Part shown: positions 8,459 through 17,204 of the stretch, piece by piece
Layout of the letters: every line of letters starts with the position of its first letter
How positions within the stretch are numbered: position 1 is the first letter of the stretch
NCBI GenBank assembly: GCA_003221295.1
Contig: QHRA01000173.1
Span: 1 to 45,026 of the forward strand
Length of the DNA: 45,026 nucleotides
Reading direction: 5' to 3'
DNA from: Verrucomicrobiota bacterium
Lineage (GTDB): Bacteria > Verrucomicrobiota > Verrucomicrobiia > Chthoniobacterales > UBA10450
The notes under the pieces: generated by a model
The model's database searches: none
Seen by the model: only the letters and a program-made list of their open reading frames with translations
Told to the model about the DNA's origin: nothing
Program-made: the position numbers and the translations under genes

Positions 8459-11400
8459 GTGGAAAAAAACAGCGCGGAATTCCTGCGGCTGGCTGCGGAA
8501 GCTGAACCGATCCAACGCAAGCTGCGCCAGATCGCAGCGGGCGATTTTCCAGTTTCCTTCTCCCATGTGATCGAGAGCGCACAGCCGTTTGTTGTCGCAA
8601 CCATTGCGGAACATGATCGCCGCAGTATTTGGGTTATCTGCCCGACGGTGCGCGCGCAGGAGCTTTTTTTCGAAAGCCTGTCGAATTGGAATTCGAATGC
8701 CTCGTTCTTACCGGAAGCGGAGTTCGCGGCGGTCGAGAACATTTTGCCGGATCCCGAAATTGCAGCGGAGCGGCTGGCGCTGCTGTCCCAAATCGAAAAG
8801 GAGAACGCCGCCAAAGTAGTCGTCACGACCCGAGCGGCACTGGATCAGCCCGCCCCAAGCCGTGGCACATTGCGCTCGGCTTCGCTTGAAATTCAGCGCG
8901 GGCCGAACATGGCAATGCCTGCGTTGTTGAGCGCATTGTCCGGTGCCGGCTACGAACGCGTCGCCCAGGTTACGACCCGGGGTCAGTTCGCGGTCCGCGG
9001 CGGTATTGTCGATATTTTTTCATGGCAAACCGCCCTGCCGCTGCGGATTGAATTCTACGGCGACGAAATTGAATCGCTGCGTGAATTTGACCTCGATACT
9101 CAAACGTCCGTCCACACTCGCGAGCAGGCGAGTGTGCTTCTGAGCGCGGCCGACGATACCAGCGGTCGCGTCCGGGATTACATCACCCAGGACACCCTCG
9201 TGATCGAGCTCGAACCCGCATTGGAGGGCGGAGCTCCTGCGACGCAGGGCTCGCTGGAGCTCGCCCCTCCAAGCCACATTCAAATTAGCGAAAGCTGGAT
9301 CGAAAATGTTGAGGCAGGGCCGGAGGATTTTTCCGGTGCATTTGTCGAATGCGACATCGGCGAATTCGCCGTTGGCGATTTCGTGCTCGCGGAAACGAAA
9401 CGCGCGCAATTCATCGCGCGGCTCAAGCGATGGCGCGACGAACACGCAACCGTTGCGATCTATTTTCAAACCGAGGGCGAGATCGAGCGTTTTCGCGAGA
9501 TCATTTCGGTCGACGCACTGGCCGGCATAAATCTGCTCGAAGGAACATTGAGCCGCGGGTTTTGTTTTCCCGCCGCCAATCTGGTCATTCTCTCGGCCAA
9601 CGAACTGCTCGGGCGTTTTCCCATCCATGGCCGTCGACGTTTGCGCCGCGCAGAACGACGCAATCGCGCGCAAATTGATTTCAGCGAGCTCAACGAAGGC
9701 GACCTTGTCGTCCACCTCGAGCACGGCATCGGAAGATTTCTCGGGCTAATCGAAATGCCGGCAATAGAGGAGCGAGCTCCGGCGAGCCCGGCGTCGCTGG
9801 AGCTCCGCCCTCCAAAACGAGCGTCGGGGGCGAGACAGGAAGTCCTCGTTTTGGAGTTCGCCGACGAAGCGAAACTCTATGTTCCGCTGGAGCAAGCCTA
9901 TTTGGTTTCCCGTTACGTTGGCGTCGGGAAAAAATCGCCGCCGCTCAGCTCGCTGGCGGACGCGAAATGGGCGCGGGCGAAGAAAAACGCGACCGCCTCT
10001 ATTTTTGATTACGCCGGAAAAATGCTCGCACTTCAGGCCGAGCGCCAGACCAACCCGGGCCACGCCTTTGGCGCCGACACCAAATGGCAGGCGGAGTTCG
10101 AACACTCCTTTCCGTACCGCGAAACCCCCGATCAACTAACCGCGATCATCGATACCAAGACCGACATGGAACAGGCCCAGCCCATGGATCGCCTGATTTG
10201 CGGCGACGTCGGTTTCGGCAAAACCGAGGTCGCCATCCGGGCCGCCTTCAAGGCCGTGATGGACGGCAAACAAGTCGCAGTCCTCGCGCCTACCACCGTG
10301 CTCGCACAACAGCATTTCGAAACTTTTCGGCAACGAATGTTGGATTACCCGATCCGGATCGAGATGCTAAGCCGGTTCCGCTCGCTGGCCGAGCAGAAGA
10401 AAGTCCTACAACTATTGCGCGAAGGTGGGGTCGACATTATCATTGGGACGCACCGCCTCATTTCCGACGATGTGAGTTTCAGAGACCTCGGTCTGGTCGT
10501 GATCGACGAAGAACAGCGCTTCGGAGTTCTGCATAAGGAAAAATTCAAAGAACTGTTCAAGCTTGTCGATCTCCTCACTCTTTCGGCCACACCGATTCCG
10601 CGCACTCTCTATCTCTCGTTAGTCGGCGTCAAAGACATGTCGACCATCGAAACGCCGCCGCAAAATCGGCTTCCGGTCGAAACGGCGGTCTGTGGTTATG
10701 ACGAGCGAATTATTCGCGATGCCATTAATCGCGAGCTGGAGCGCCAGGGGCAGGTTTTTTTTCTGCATAATCGCGTGCAATCGATCGAGAAAGTGCGCGA
10801 TCGCGTTGCTGAACTTTGCCCGGATGCGCGAGTTGAGTTTGGTCACGGCCAGATGGGCTCCGAGGAATTGGAAGCGGTGATGCATCGCTTTGTCATGGGC
10901 ATAATCGATGTGCTGGTCTGCACCACCATCATCGAAAGCGGCCTGGACATTCCAAATGCCAACACCATTATCATTGATCGCGCCGATCGTTTCGGCCTGG
11001 CCGATTTGTATCAACTGCGCGGGCGGGTCGGGCGTGCCGAGCACAAAGCGTACGCTTACCTTTTGCTGCCGCGCGAGCTCATGATGGTCGGCGCCGCGCG
11101 CAAACGAGTCGACGCCATCAAACAATACAGCTCGCTCGGCGCCGGTTTTCGGGTTGCCATGCGCGATCTCGAGATTCGCGGCGCCGGCAGTATTCTCGGC
11201 ACCGCTCAAAGTGGACACATCATGGCAGTGGGTTTCGATCTATATTGCCAATTGCTCAAGCAAGCCGTCGCCCAAATTAAAGGCCAAAAACCGCGCTGGC
11301 GCCTCGAAGTAGAGGTGCGGCTCGATTTCGTCGCCACTAACGAAGCCGAGTTTGTCCACGGCGACGCTGTCGTCTCCGCTTTTCTCCCCCGCAGCTATAT

Positions 11401-11719
11401 CAACGATACCACCCTGCGCATTCAGGCTTATCGGCGGATCGCGGAAATCACCACTGCGGATCACTTGGATCGGCTGATCAATGAATGGCGCGATCGCTTT
11501 GGCGCGTTCCCTGAGGCCGTGGAAAATCTCGTTACCCTGGCCCGAATCAAACTCGCCGCCGCCAAACAGGAAATCACCAGGATCGAAACGCGGGAGGACA
11601 AATTGATGTTGACGAGGCGCGGGGATTTTATACTTGTCGCGGGCAAATTCCCTCGTTTAGTTGCCCCGGAAATCAAAAAGCGGCTGCAGGAAATTCTCGG
11701 GCTGCTTGGCAAACTCTGA
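8459..11719 (+). CDS. mfd: Transcription-repair coupling factor Mfd
   Basis: 1086 residues; releases RNA polymerase stalled at lesions and recruits UvrA. The UvrB-homology N-terminal region spans about 1-330 (RGQFAVRGGIVDIFSW near 180), and the CarD-like polymerase-interaction domain starts near 405 (LNEGDLVVHLEHGIGRFLGL). The helicase motor has GDVGFGKTE (Walker A, near 580), the DEEQ box in VIDEEQRFGV (near 683) and the QLRGRVGRA motif. The TRCF C-terminal domain begins about 955. GTG start at 8459 with no clear ribosome binding site. Two stretches, near 255-272 and 436-452, are encoded by palindromic repeats and look like in-frame insertions. SurA-like follows after 4 bases. Confidence 0.96.
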   Translation: MEKNSAEFLRLAAEAEPIQRKLRQIAAGDFPVSFSHVIESAQPFVVATIAEHDRRSIWVICPTVRAQELFFESLSNWNSNASFLPEAEFAAVENILPDPEIAAERLALLSQIEKENAAKVVVTTRAALDQPAPSRGTLRSASLEIQRGPNMAMPALLSALSGAGYERVAQVTTRGQFAVRGGIVDIFSWQTALPLRIEFYGDEIESLREFDLDTQTSVHTREQASVLLSAADDTSGRVRDYITQDTLVIELEPALEGGAPATQGSLELAPPSHIQISESWIENVEAGPEDFSGAFVECDIGEFAVGDFVLAETKRAQFIARLKRWRDEHATVAIYFQTEGEIERFREIISVDALAGINLLEGTLSRGFCFPAANLVILSANELLGRFPIHGRRRLRRAERRNRAQIDFSELNEGDLVVHLEHGIGRFLGLIEMPAIEERAPASPASLELRPPKRASGARQEVLVLEFADEAKLYVPLEQAYLVSRYVGVGKKSPPLSSLADAKWARAKKNATASIFDYAGKMLALQAERQTNPGHAFGADTKWQAEFEHSFPYRETPDQLTAIIDTKTDMEQAQPMDRLICGDVGFGKTEVAIRAAFKAVMDGKQVAVLAPTTVLAQQHFETFRQRMLDYPIRIEMLSRFRSLAEQKKVLQLLREGGVDIIIGTHRLISDDVSFRDLGLVVIDEEQRFGVLHKEKFKELFKLVDLLTLSATPIPRTLYLSLVGVKDMSTIETPPQNRLPVETAVCGYDERIIRDAINRELERQGQVFFLHNRVQSIEKVRDRVAELCPDARVEFGHGQMGSEELEAVMHRFVMGIIDVLVCTTIIESGLDIPNANTIIIDRADRFGLADLYQLRGRVGRAEHKAYAYLLLPRELMMVGAARKRVDAIKQYSSLGAGFRVAMRDLEIRGAGSILGTAQSGHIMAVGFDLYCQLLKQAVAQIKGQKPRWRLEVEVRLDFVATNEAEFVHGDAVVSAFLPRSYINDTTLRIQAYRRIAEITTADHLDRLINEWRDRFGAFPEAVENLVTLARIKLAAAKQEITRIETREDKLMLTRRGDFILVAGKFPRLVAPEIKKRLQEILGLLGKL
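9221..9272. repeat. Palindromic repeat family B inside mfd (site 1)
   Basis: Inverted arms TTGGAGGGCGGAGCTCC (9221-9237) and GGAGCTCGCCCCTCCAA (9256-9272) match at 15 of 17 positions around an 18-base spacer. It encodes about residues 255-272 of Mfd (LEGGAPATQGSLELAPP). The same words occur at 9765-9814 and, half-length, at about 5660-5690 outside any gene. The frame is kept open through it. Confidence 0.8.
9765..9814. repeat. Palindromic repeat family B inside mfd (site 2)
   Basis: Arms TAGAGGAGCGAGCTCC (9765-9780) and GGAGCTCCGCCCTCCA (9799-9814) are inverted copies (12 of 16 pairs). It encodes about residues 436-452 (IEERAPASPASLELRPP), between GRFLGL and the conserved VLEFADEAKLYVPLEQ of the polymerase-interaction domain, where other Mfd proteins have a much shorter linker (from memory). 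Confidence 0.8.
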
Positions 11720-11723
11720 AACT

Positions 11724-12710
11724 ATGGTTCGTCCCCTCCTTGTTATATTGTTCACGGCAGCACTGCTGTCGTTGTCATCGCTCTGTCGCGGAGCATTGGC
11801 AGCTGAACCCGAAGTGATTAATGGCATCGCTGCCGTCGTCAAAAGCAATGACACCACCGATGTCATTACCTATTCGGAAGTGCGGGTGTTGTCCGCCCCC
11901 AAAGAAAAGCTATTACGCCAGCAATTCCAGGGCGAGGAGTTGCTTACGAAAATGAAAGAGGCCCGCGCCGCTGCTCTCAAGGATCTAGTCGATCGCCAGC
12001 TCATCATTCAGGCATTCAAAAAAGAGGGCTACCAGATTCCTGATCACTACCTCGATCAACGCGTTCAGGACATCATCCGGGAGAACTTCAATGGCGATCG
12101 CAACACCTTCATCAAGACCCTCCAGGCGCAAAACTACACTATCGGAGAATTCAAAAAAATGGAGAGCGACAGGATGATGGTGCAGGCGATGCGGCACAAG
12201 AAGGTGGAACTCAATACCATCATCTCACCTAACCGGATTCAGGATTACTATCGCAAGCATGCCTCCGAGTTCACCAGCAAGGAGCAGGTTAAATTGCGCA
12301 TGATCATGATCCCAGCCGGCACTTCCGATCCGGCGGGACAGAAGGCAATGGCGGAGGAGATTCTCGGCAAGCTGGTTAACGGCGCCGAATTCGAGCGCAT
12401 GGCACAAATTTATTCCGAAGACAGCACCCGTGATCTTGGCGGCGATTGGGGCTGGGTCGACCGCGGCACCTTGACGGCGCCGCTCGAGAAAGTCGCGTTC
12501 AACTTGCGACCCGGAAAAGTCAGCAACATCATCCAGCTCGGCGGCAATTATTACATTCTCAAAGTCGAAGATAAACGCGGCGGCGTCACGCGCTCCTTCG
12601 CCGAAGTACGCGAAGAGATTGAGAAAAAATTGGTCACGGAAGAAGCGCAGGCCAAGCAGGAACGCTGGCTGACTAGCCTGCGCCAGAAAGCCTACATCAA
12701 GATGTACTGA
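11724..12710 (+). CDS. surA: SurA-like periplasmic chaperone / parvulin peptidyl-prolyl isomerase
   Basis: 328 residues from ATG 11724, four bases after the mfd stop. Residues 1-27 form a signal peptide (MVRPLLVILFTAALLSLSSL, then CRGALAAEP). A SurA_N-like helical domain follows (about 28-190; GIAAVVKSNDTTDVITYSEV, LKDLVDRQLIIQAFKKEGYQ). One parvulin (PpiC) domain lies at about 190-290: VKLRMIMIPAG, FERMAQIYSEDSTRDLGGDW, GWVDRGTLTAPLEKVAFNL. E. coli SurA has two isomerase domains, so this is a single-domain form. It likely escorts outer-membrane proteins. The mfd-surA-pdxA order suggests one transcript, though a 166-base gap precedes pdxA. Confidence 0.88.
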   Translation: MVRPLLVILFTAALLSLSSLCRGALAAEPEVINGIAAVVKSNDTTDVITYSEVRVLSAPKEKLLRQQFQGEELLTKMKEARAAALKDLVDRQLIIQAFKKEGYQIPDHYLDQRVQDIIRENFNGDRNTFIKTLQAQNYTIGEFKKMESDRMMVQAMRHKKVELNTIISPNRIQDYYRKHASEFTSKEQVKLRMIMIPAGTSDPAGQKAMAEEILGKLVNGAEFERMAQIYSEDSTRDLGGDWGWVDRGTLTAPLEKVAFNLRPGKVSNIIQLGGNYYILKVEDKRGGVTRSFAEVREEIEKKLVTEEAQAKQERWLTSLRQKAYIKMY

Positions 12711-12714
12711 AGTT

Positions 12715-12826
12715 TGATGTTTGGCGTTGAGGTTTGATGTAAAGCGTCGCGCGTTAGCACTTCGGCGTTGGATGTTGAGTGTTCGATGTTGGATGTTCAC
12801 GATTCTCGATTCTCGGATCGCGATCC
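12715..12826. repeat. Degenerate tandem-word repeat between surA and pdxA
   Basis: Overlapping copies of short words (TTTGATGTTTGGCGTTGAGG, GTTGGATGTTGAGTGTTCGA, TGTTGGATGTT) are followed by GATTCTCGATTCTCGGATCG. Units of 6-8 bases are irregularly repeated, like the stretches at about 23127-23157 and within the thiL end. No gene or clear hairpin is visible. Confidence 0.6.
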
Positions 12827-12876
12827 CATAATCACTGCTCCATTGCACAGAGCGGGAACTTCCGAGACAATGCCCG

Positions 12877-13764
12877 ATGCCTCTTCGTATCGGAATTACA
12901 CTCGGTGATCCCGCCGGAATCGGACCCGAGATTATTCGGTCGGCGCTCGAGTCGGGCAAGCTAACGACTGATATCGACTATAAAGTAATCGGCCAGGTCG
13001 GGACTTTAGGTGCGGGAAGCCCATCGCCCGATTCCGCCCGCGCCGCATTCGCCGCCATGGAAGAAGCGGCTGGCCTCGCCAATTCCGGTGAAATCGACGC
13101 CATCGTTACCGGCCCGATCCACAAAGCGCGGATGGCCGAAATTGGATTTGAATTTCCGGGGCAGACCGAATTTTTCGCGGCGCGCTCTGGCACAACCAAC
13201 TACGCAATGCTCCTGACTGGAGGCACCATCACCGTCGCGCTCGTCACAACTCACGTACCGCTGCGCGACGTTCCCGCCTCGCTCAAGACCTCTGAAATCG
13301 TCCGGGTCGGCCGGCTACTCGACAATTTCTTGCGCCGTCGCGGCAAAGCCGCTTCCGGCATTGCGGTCGCCGGTTTGAATCCGCACGCGGGCGAATCCGG
13401 AAAAATCGGCTGCGAAGAAATCGAAATCATCGCTCCTGCCATCGCCGAATTAAACCAATCCCTTCTCACTTCTCAGCAATCACCTTCTCGTTTTACCGGC
13501 CCCCACCCCCCCGACACGCTCTTTTTCCATCTCGCTAACGAGGAATGGGATGCCGCCCTCTGCATGTACCACGACCAAGGTCTGATTCCATTAAAGTTAC
13601 ATGCCTTTCATTCCGGGGTGAACGTCACCCTGGGTTTGCCATTTCCGCGAACCAGCCCCGACCACGGCACCGCTTTCGATATCGCCGGCAAAAATGTCGC
13701 GCGACCAGATAGCATGATCGCGGCGATCAATCTGGCCGCGGAGCTCGCGCAGAAAAACACCTAG
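12877..13764 (+). CDS. pdxA: 4-hydroxythreonine-4-phosphate dehydrogenase PdxA
   Basis: 295 residues. Oxidises 4-phosphohydroxy-L-threonine in the DXP-dependent pyridoxal phosphate pathway; cytosolic. The start IGITLGDPAGIGPEIIRSAL is diagnostic. Metal-binding histidines are seen in TTHVPLRDVP, in MYHDQGLIPLK and in SPDHGTAFDIAGK, and VTGPIHKARMAEIGFEFPGQ is conserved. It is shorter than E. coli PdxA (329 residues), missing some 35 residues between about 38 and 50 where the second alpha/beta unit lies. A non-conserved stretch, NQSLLTSQQSPSRF, sits near residue 195. Neither change touches the visible metal ligands, so it is probably active. Confidence 0.93.
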   Translation: MPLRIGITLGDPAGIGPEIIRSALESGKLTTDIDYKVIGQVGTLGAGSPSPDSARAAFAAMEEAAGLANSGEIDAIVTGPIHKARMAEIGFEFPGQTEFFAARSGTTNYAMLLTGGTITVALVTTHVPLRDVPASLKTSEIVRVGRLLDNFLRRRGKAASGIAVAGLNPHAGESGKIGCEEIEIIAPAIAELNQSLLTSQQSPSRFTGPHPPDTLFFHLANEEWDAALCMYHDQGLIPLKLHAFHSGVNVTLGLPFPRTSPDHGTAFDIAGKNVARPDSMIAAINLAAELAQKNT

Positions 13765-13816
13765 TCATGTTTGCCGCGAAACACACGAACCAAACGAAAA
13801 ACGGAACAAGCGATAA

Positions 13817-14437
13817 ATGAAGAAAATTCCCCCCTCGCATTTCATCTTGCTCGGCGCTGTCGCTATCGTCCTGGGGTGGTCGGCATGGCAGCCGTACGAT
13901 CGCTTGACCTGGTGGCTGGAAGTTTTCCCGGCACTCGCCGTCTTGGTGGTTCTATTCGCGACTTACCGGCGCTTTGAATTCACGACTTTGACCTACACCC
14001 TCATTGCCCTGCACATGTGCGTGCTTTTTGTCGGCGGTCACTATACCTATGCCCGCGTCCCGTTATTCGATTGGCTTCGACCAATTTTCGGCTGGCATCG
14101 CAACCACTACGATCGGTTCGGTCATATCATGCAAGGCTTTGTCCCCGCCATCGTCACGCGCGAAGTTTTCATTCGCCTCCAGGTGTTGAAGCAAACACGC
14201 TGGCAACCGTTTCTTATTGTCTGCGTTTGCCTTGCCATCAGTGCCTTTTACGAGCTCATCGAATGGTGGACAGCGCTGGCCAGCGGCGACGCCGCCATTA
14301 GCTTTCTCGGCACCCAGGGCGACCCATGGGATACCCAGGAAGATATGTTTTGCGCCCTGCTCAGCGCTATTGCCGCCATCGTTCTCTTGTCGCGAGTTCA
14401 GGACCGCGCGATTAGCCGCTTGGCCGCTCGCAGTTGA
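13817..14437 (+). CDS. DUF2238 (YjdF-like) inner-membrane protein
   Basis: 206 residues with about five to six hydrophobic segments, starting at SHFILLGAVAIVLGWSAW. It carries the family's marks: GGHYTYARVPLFDWLR, the NHYDRFGHIMQGFVPAI stretch, FYELIEWWTAL and the GDPWDTQEDM motif. The polar residues Tyr-Asp-Arg and His-Gln within membrane segments are typical of DUF2238, but no activity is known to me. It is followed after 2 bases by the ABC-2 permease gene, so co-expression is likely. Confidence 0.87.
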   Translation: MKKIPPSHFILLGAVAIVLGWSAWQPYDRLTWWLEVFPALAVLVVLFATYRRFEFTTLTYTLIALHMCVLFVGGHYTYARVPLFDWLRPIFGWHRNHYDRFGHIMQGFVPAIVTREVFIRLQVLKQTRWQPFLIVCVCLAISAFYELIEWWTALASGDAAISFLGTQGDPWDTQEDMFCALLSAIAAIVLLSRVQDRAISRLAARS

Positions 14438-14439
14438 TC

Positions 14440-15249
14440 ATGAACCTTGCCAAGTACGGTAGCGTTTTTAACATCGGTTTGCAGAATACCTTCGTCTATC
14501 GCTGGAACTACTTTCTGCGCGCACTTTTCGGTTTGATCCCACTTGCCGGCACGGTCTTTCTCTGGCGCGCCATCTTTCGAGAGCCGGGCGGCAAAGGTTT
14601 CGGCGGCTACGATTACGGCTCGATGATTTACTATTATTTATTAACGATTCTGGTCTCTAACCTGGTCACCCCAACGGAGGACGACTGGCAGATCGCAGCC
14701 GACATTCGCGAAGGCCAGATCAATTCCTTCCTGACCAAACCCCTAAGCTATCTCGGCTATCGGACCGGTATCTTCCTCGCTGGCCGGCTGGTCTATACGG
14801 CCGTCACGATTATCCCAATCGCGCTGATCTTCTTCTACTTCCGAGACTACCTTCAACTGCCATCAAGCGCAGCTACCTACTTGCTGTCGATTACTTCGCT
14901 CATCATGGCCGCGTTCATTCAGTTTTTCATTACCTACTCACTGGCGATGATGGCGTTCTGGGTACTCGAAATTTCAACGATTGTTTTCATTGTCTACTCA
15001 TTCGAATACTTTCTAGGCGGCCAGATGTTTCCGGTCGATATTATGCCAATTGGCGTGCAAGCAGTCATGAAATGGCTGCCGTTCTACTACGAGCTATTTT
15101 GCCCGATCGCGATTTTTCTCGGCCGCCTGCAAGGCGCCGAGCTGGTTCAGGCACTGGCTATCCAGTCCTGTTGGCTAGTTCTCACCTGGGCCGTCGCCCA
15201 ACTCATGTGGAAGCGGGGCCTCGGCCATTACCAGGCCGTTGGTGGATAG
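14440..15249 (+). CDS. ABC-2 type transporter permease (COG4587-like)
   Basis: 269 residues, six probable membrane segments. TEDDWQIAADIREGQINSFL and KPLSYLGYRTGIFLAGRLVY match the ABC2_membrane_6 class of export permeases, which normally work as a pair of unlike permeases with one ATPase. ATG at 14440 was taken instead of the TTG at 14434, which overlaps the preceding stop. The likely partner permease is at 19265-20068, beyond the rhodanese and MacAB genes, and no matching ATPase is in the window. Substrate unknown. Confidence 0.85.
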   Translation: MNLAKYGSVFNIGLQNTFVYRWNYFLRALFGLIPLAGTVFLWRAIFREPGGKGFGGYDYGSMIYYYLLTILVSNLVTPTEDDWQIAADIREGQINSFLTKPLSYLGYRTGIFLAGRLVYTAVTIIPIALIFFYFRDYLQLPSSAATYLLSITSLIMAAFIQFFITYSLAMMAFWVLEISTIVFIVYSFEYFLGGQMFPVDIMPIGVQAVMKWLPFYYELFCPIAIFLGRLQGAELVQALAIQSCWLVLTWAVAQLMWKRGLGHYQAVGG

Positions 15250-15300
15250 CTTGGATTCGCTATTGGCTTCAGCGGTTAATTCGACGTGACCATGCTCTGG

Positions 15301-15666
15301 TTATTTTGTCACAGGTAAGCCTGCGGCCTTCCAAGCTTTGAAGCCGCCGGCCATTGATTGCACGTTCTTGTAGCCCATTCGCTGCAAACTTTCGGCGGCC
15401 AGGGCGGAGCGGCCACCGCCGCCACAATGGGTAATGATCGGCGTTGAAAGATCGGGTACGGCTTCTTCGATCTCCAACTCGACTGTTCCGCGACTGAAAT
15501 TTTTCGCGCCAGGAATGTGACCTTCCCTCCATTCATCGGCGTCGCGGACATCGATGAGCAAAGTGTGGCCACGTTTCAGGGCCGCTGCGGTTTCTTGCGG
15601 GGAAATCTCCTGAATGCTCTTCTTCGCGTCAGAGACCAGTTTTTCGAATCGAGCGTGCTCAGCCAT
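15301..15666 (-). CDS. Single-domain rhodanese (sulfurtransferase)
   Basis: 121 residues, one rhodanese domain. LLIDVRDADEWREGHIPGAK is the conserved entry, and the active-site loop is HCGGGGRSA with Cys81 and Arg86 in the CxxxxR arrangement of a catalytically competent enzyme. The end (MAGGFKAWKAAGLPV) is typical. It transfers sulfane sulfur from thiosulfate or a persulfide to an acceptor in the cytosol. It stands alone between a plus-strand permease and the MacAB genes, so the physiological partner is not indicated. Confidence 0.93.
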   Translation of the reverse strand: MAEHARFEKLVSDAKKSIQEISPQETAAALKRGHTLLIDVRDADEWREGHIPGAKNFSRGTVELEIEEAVPDLSTPIITHCGGGGRSALAAESLQRMGYKNVQSMAGGFKAWKAAGLPVTK

Positions 15667-15917
15667 AACCTAAGTTTGTCCCGCAGCAACAAGACCGCTA
15701 CAGATTATTCAGCCGCGACACGGGAAATAGACGACGAAGCACGAATGACGAAGCGCCCACGACAGTTGGATTTTGGTCTAATCCCAGGTTTCCGTCCGTT
15801 TTTTGTGAAACTTAAATGCCCTCTCCCCAAAGGAGAGGCGGACGCGTTAGCGACTTCGGTCATTTGAGCATTAGGGCTTCCTTGTCATTCGTCCTTCGTC
15901 ATTTTTTCCAACGTTCA
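15667..15917. other. Non-coding spacer with a short hairpin repeat
   Basis: No credible gene. It contains words such as GACGAAGCACGAATGACGAA and TTCGTCCTTCGTCATT, plus a hairpin CTCTCCCCAAAGGAGAG (about 15821-15837). That hairpin shares its stem type with the element at 43456-43588. It probably carries the 3' end of the macB transcript. Confidence 0.6.
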
Positions 15918-17135
15918 TCATTCGTAGCGCAATGCTTCAATCGGATCGAGCGCGGCGGCCTTTCGCGCTGGATAAAAGCCGAAGAAAATTCCCACGGCGG
16001 CACTGAAAAGGAACGCCAGCACGATCGACCCGGGCGAAATCAGCGAAGGCCAATGCTTGATCGCCGAAAGAATCTTCGAGGCCAGAATGCCGAGAATAAT
16101 GCCGAGCAATCCGCCAATGGAACTGAGCGAAACCGCTTCGATCAAGAACTGGGTGAGAATATCGCGGCCGTGCGCGCCCACTGCCATCCGCGTCCCGATT
16201 TCTCGGGTTCGTTCCGTTACGCTTACCAACATGATATTCATGATGCCGATGCCGCCAACCACGAGGGACACGCCCGCAATCGCGCCCAGCAATCCAGCCA
16301 TGACGTCCGCGGTCGCCGTTGCCGCCTCCGCGATTTCCTGCTGATTGCGCACGCTAAAGTCGTCATCGCGACCGGCCCGGATGTTGTGTCGCTGCCGTAA
16401 CAAGGAGGTGATTTGCTGCTGCGCCGGCGCAAGGTCGCTCGCATTTGCCACCTGCACATTAATGTTCCGCAACGTCGTGCCGCCCGCGACGCGCTTCATC
16501 GCGCTGGTGTAAGGCATGACGACGACATCGTCCTGGTCGGTCCCTTGAATGCTGAGGCCTTTCGGAGTGAGCACGCCGCTAACGATAAATGGTACGTTCT
16601 TAATCCGCAGGGTTTGGCCAACGGGATCATCGTTGCCGAAGACTTGCGTGGCGGTTGTTTGTCCGATAACACACACCTTATTGGCGCTGCGCACATCCTG
16701 CGCGGTGAACGGAGCGCCCTCGGCCAGCGGCCACTGCCGAATGTCGAAATAATCCGGTGATTCGCCCATCACGCGGGTGAACCAGTTCTGGTTGCCAGCG
16801 GCGACCTGCGCGGTGGACGGAACTTCTTCACTGACCGCGGTCACGCTCGGTACTTCACGCCGGATGGCTTCGGCATCTTCGATTTTCAAAGTTCCGGCCC
16901 CGCCCCAACCGGTGCGAATGCCGCTGGAAGTCGTGCTTCCGGTCGAAATGACAATGACGTTCTGCCCCAGGCTGGCAATCTGCGCTTCCACCTGGGCTTT
17001 CGCGCCCGAGCCAATCCCAACCATGGCGATGACCGCGCCGACGCCGATGATAATGCCGAGCGCGGTGAGCGCGGAACGAAGCTTGTTTCGCCGCAGGGCG
17101 CGAAACGCGACGTTGATTGTCGATCCAATTCTCAT
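15918..17135 (-). CDS. macB: MacB-type ABC transporter permease (FtsX/MacB_PCD)
   Basis: 405 residues. One N-terminal membrane helix (NKLRSALTALGIIIGVGAVI) is followed by a periplasmic core domain (about 45-270; GQNVIVISTGSTTSSGIRTG) and three C-terminal helices carrying the FtsX signature (GGIGIMNIMLVSVTERTREI, GTRMAVGAHGRDILTQFLIE, end YPARKAAALDPIEALRYE). This is the permease half of MacB; the ATPase is a separate gene just upstream. With MacA (18034-19227) it should form a tripartite-type exporter using an outer-membrane channel not seen here. A palindromic element lies only 7 bases upstream of the ATG, so no normal ribosome binding site is visible. Confidence 0.92.
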   Translation of the reverse strand: MRIGSTINVAFRALRRNKLRSALTALGIIIGVGAVIAMVGIGSGAKAQVEAQIASLGQNVIVISTGSTTSSGIRTGWGGAGTLKIEDAEAIRREVPSVTAVSEEVPSTAQVAAGNQNWFTRVMGESPDYFDIRQWPLAEGAPFTAQDVRSANKVCVIGQTTATQVFGNDDPVGQTLRIKNVPFIVSGVLTPKGLSIQGTDQDDVVVMPYTSAMKRVAGGTTLRNINVQVANASDLAPAQQQITSLLRQRHNIRAGRDDDFSVRNQQEIAEAATATADVMAGLLGAIAGVSLVVGGIGIMNIMLVSVTERTREIGTRMAVGAHGRDILTQFLIEAVSLSSIGGLLGIILGILASKILSAIKHWPSLISPGSIVLAFLFSAAVGIFFGFYPARKAAALDPIEALRYE

Positions 17136-17142
17136 CTTTTGC

Positions 17143-17204
17143 TGTAGCGGCGGTCTATGACCGCCGAAAGTATCCGAAATCGGCGGTCATAGACCGCCGC
17201 TACA
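17143..17204. repeat. Palindromic repeat family A (double hairpin)
   Basis: Two inverted arms of 24 bases, TGTAGCGGCGGTCTATGACC... (17143-17166) and its exact complement (17181-17204), are separated by 14 bases. Each arm is itself a hairpin (CGGCGGTC, loop TAT or ATA, GACCGCCG). It separates the ATPase and permease genes of MacB. The stop codon of the ATPase (17187-17189) lies inside the right arm, and the permease start lies 7 bases from the left arm. Confidence 0.92.

Noticed and set aside
9020-9724. A 234-residue minus-strand frame within mfd
   Set aside because: Entirely antisense to Mfd, with no domain or start signal; a by-product of the GC-rich third-codon positions.
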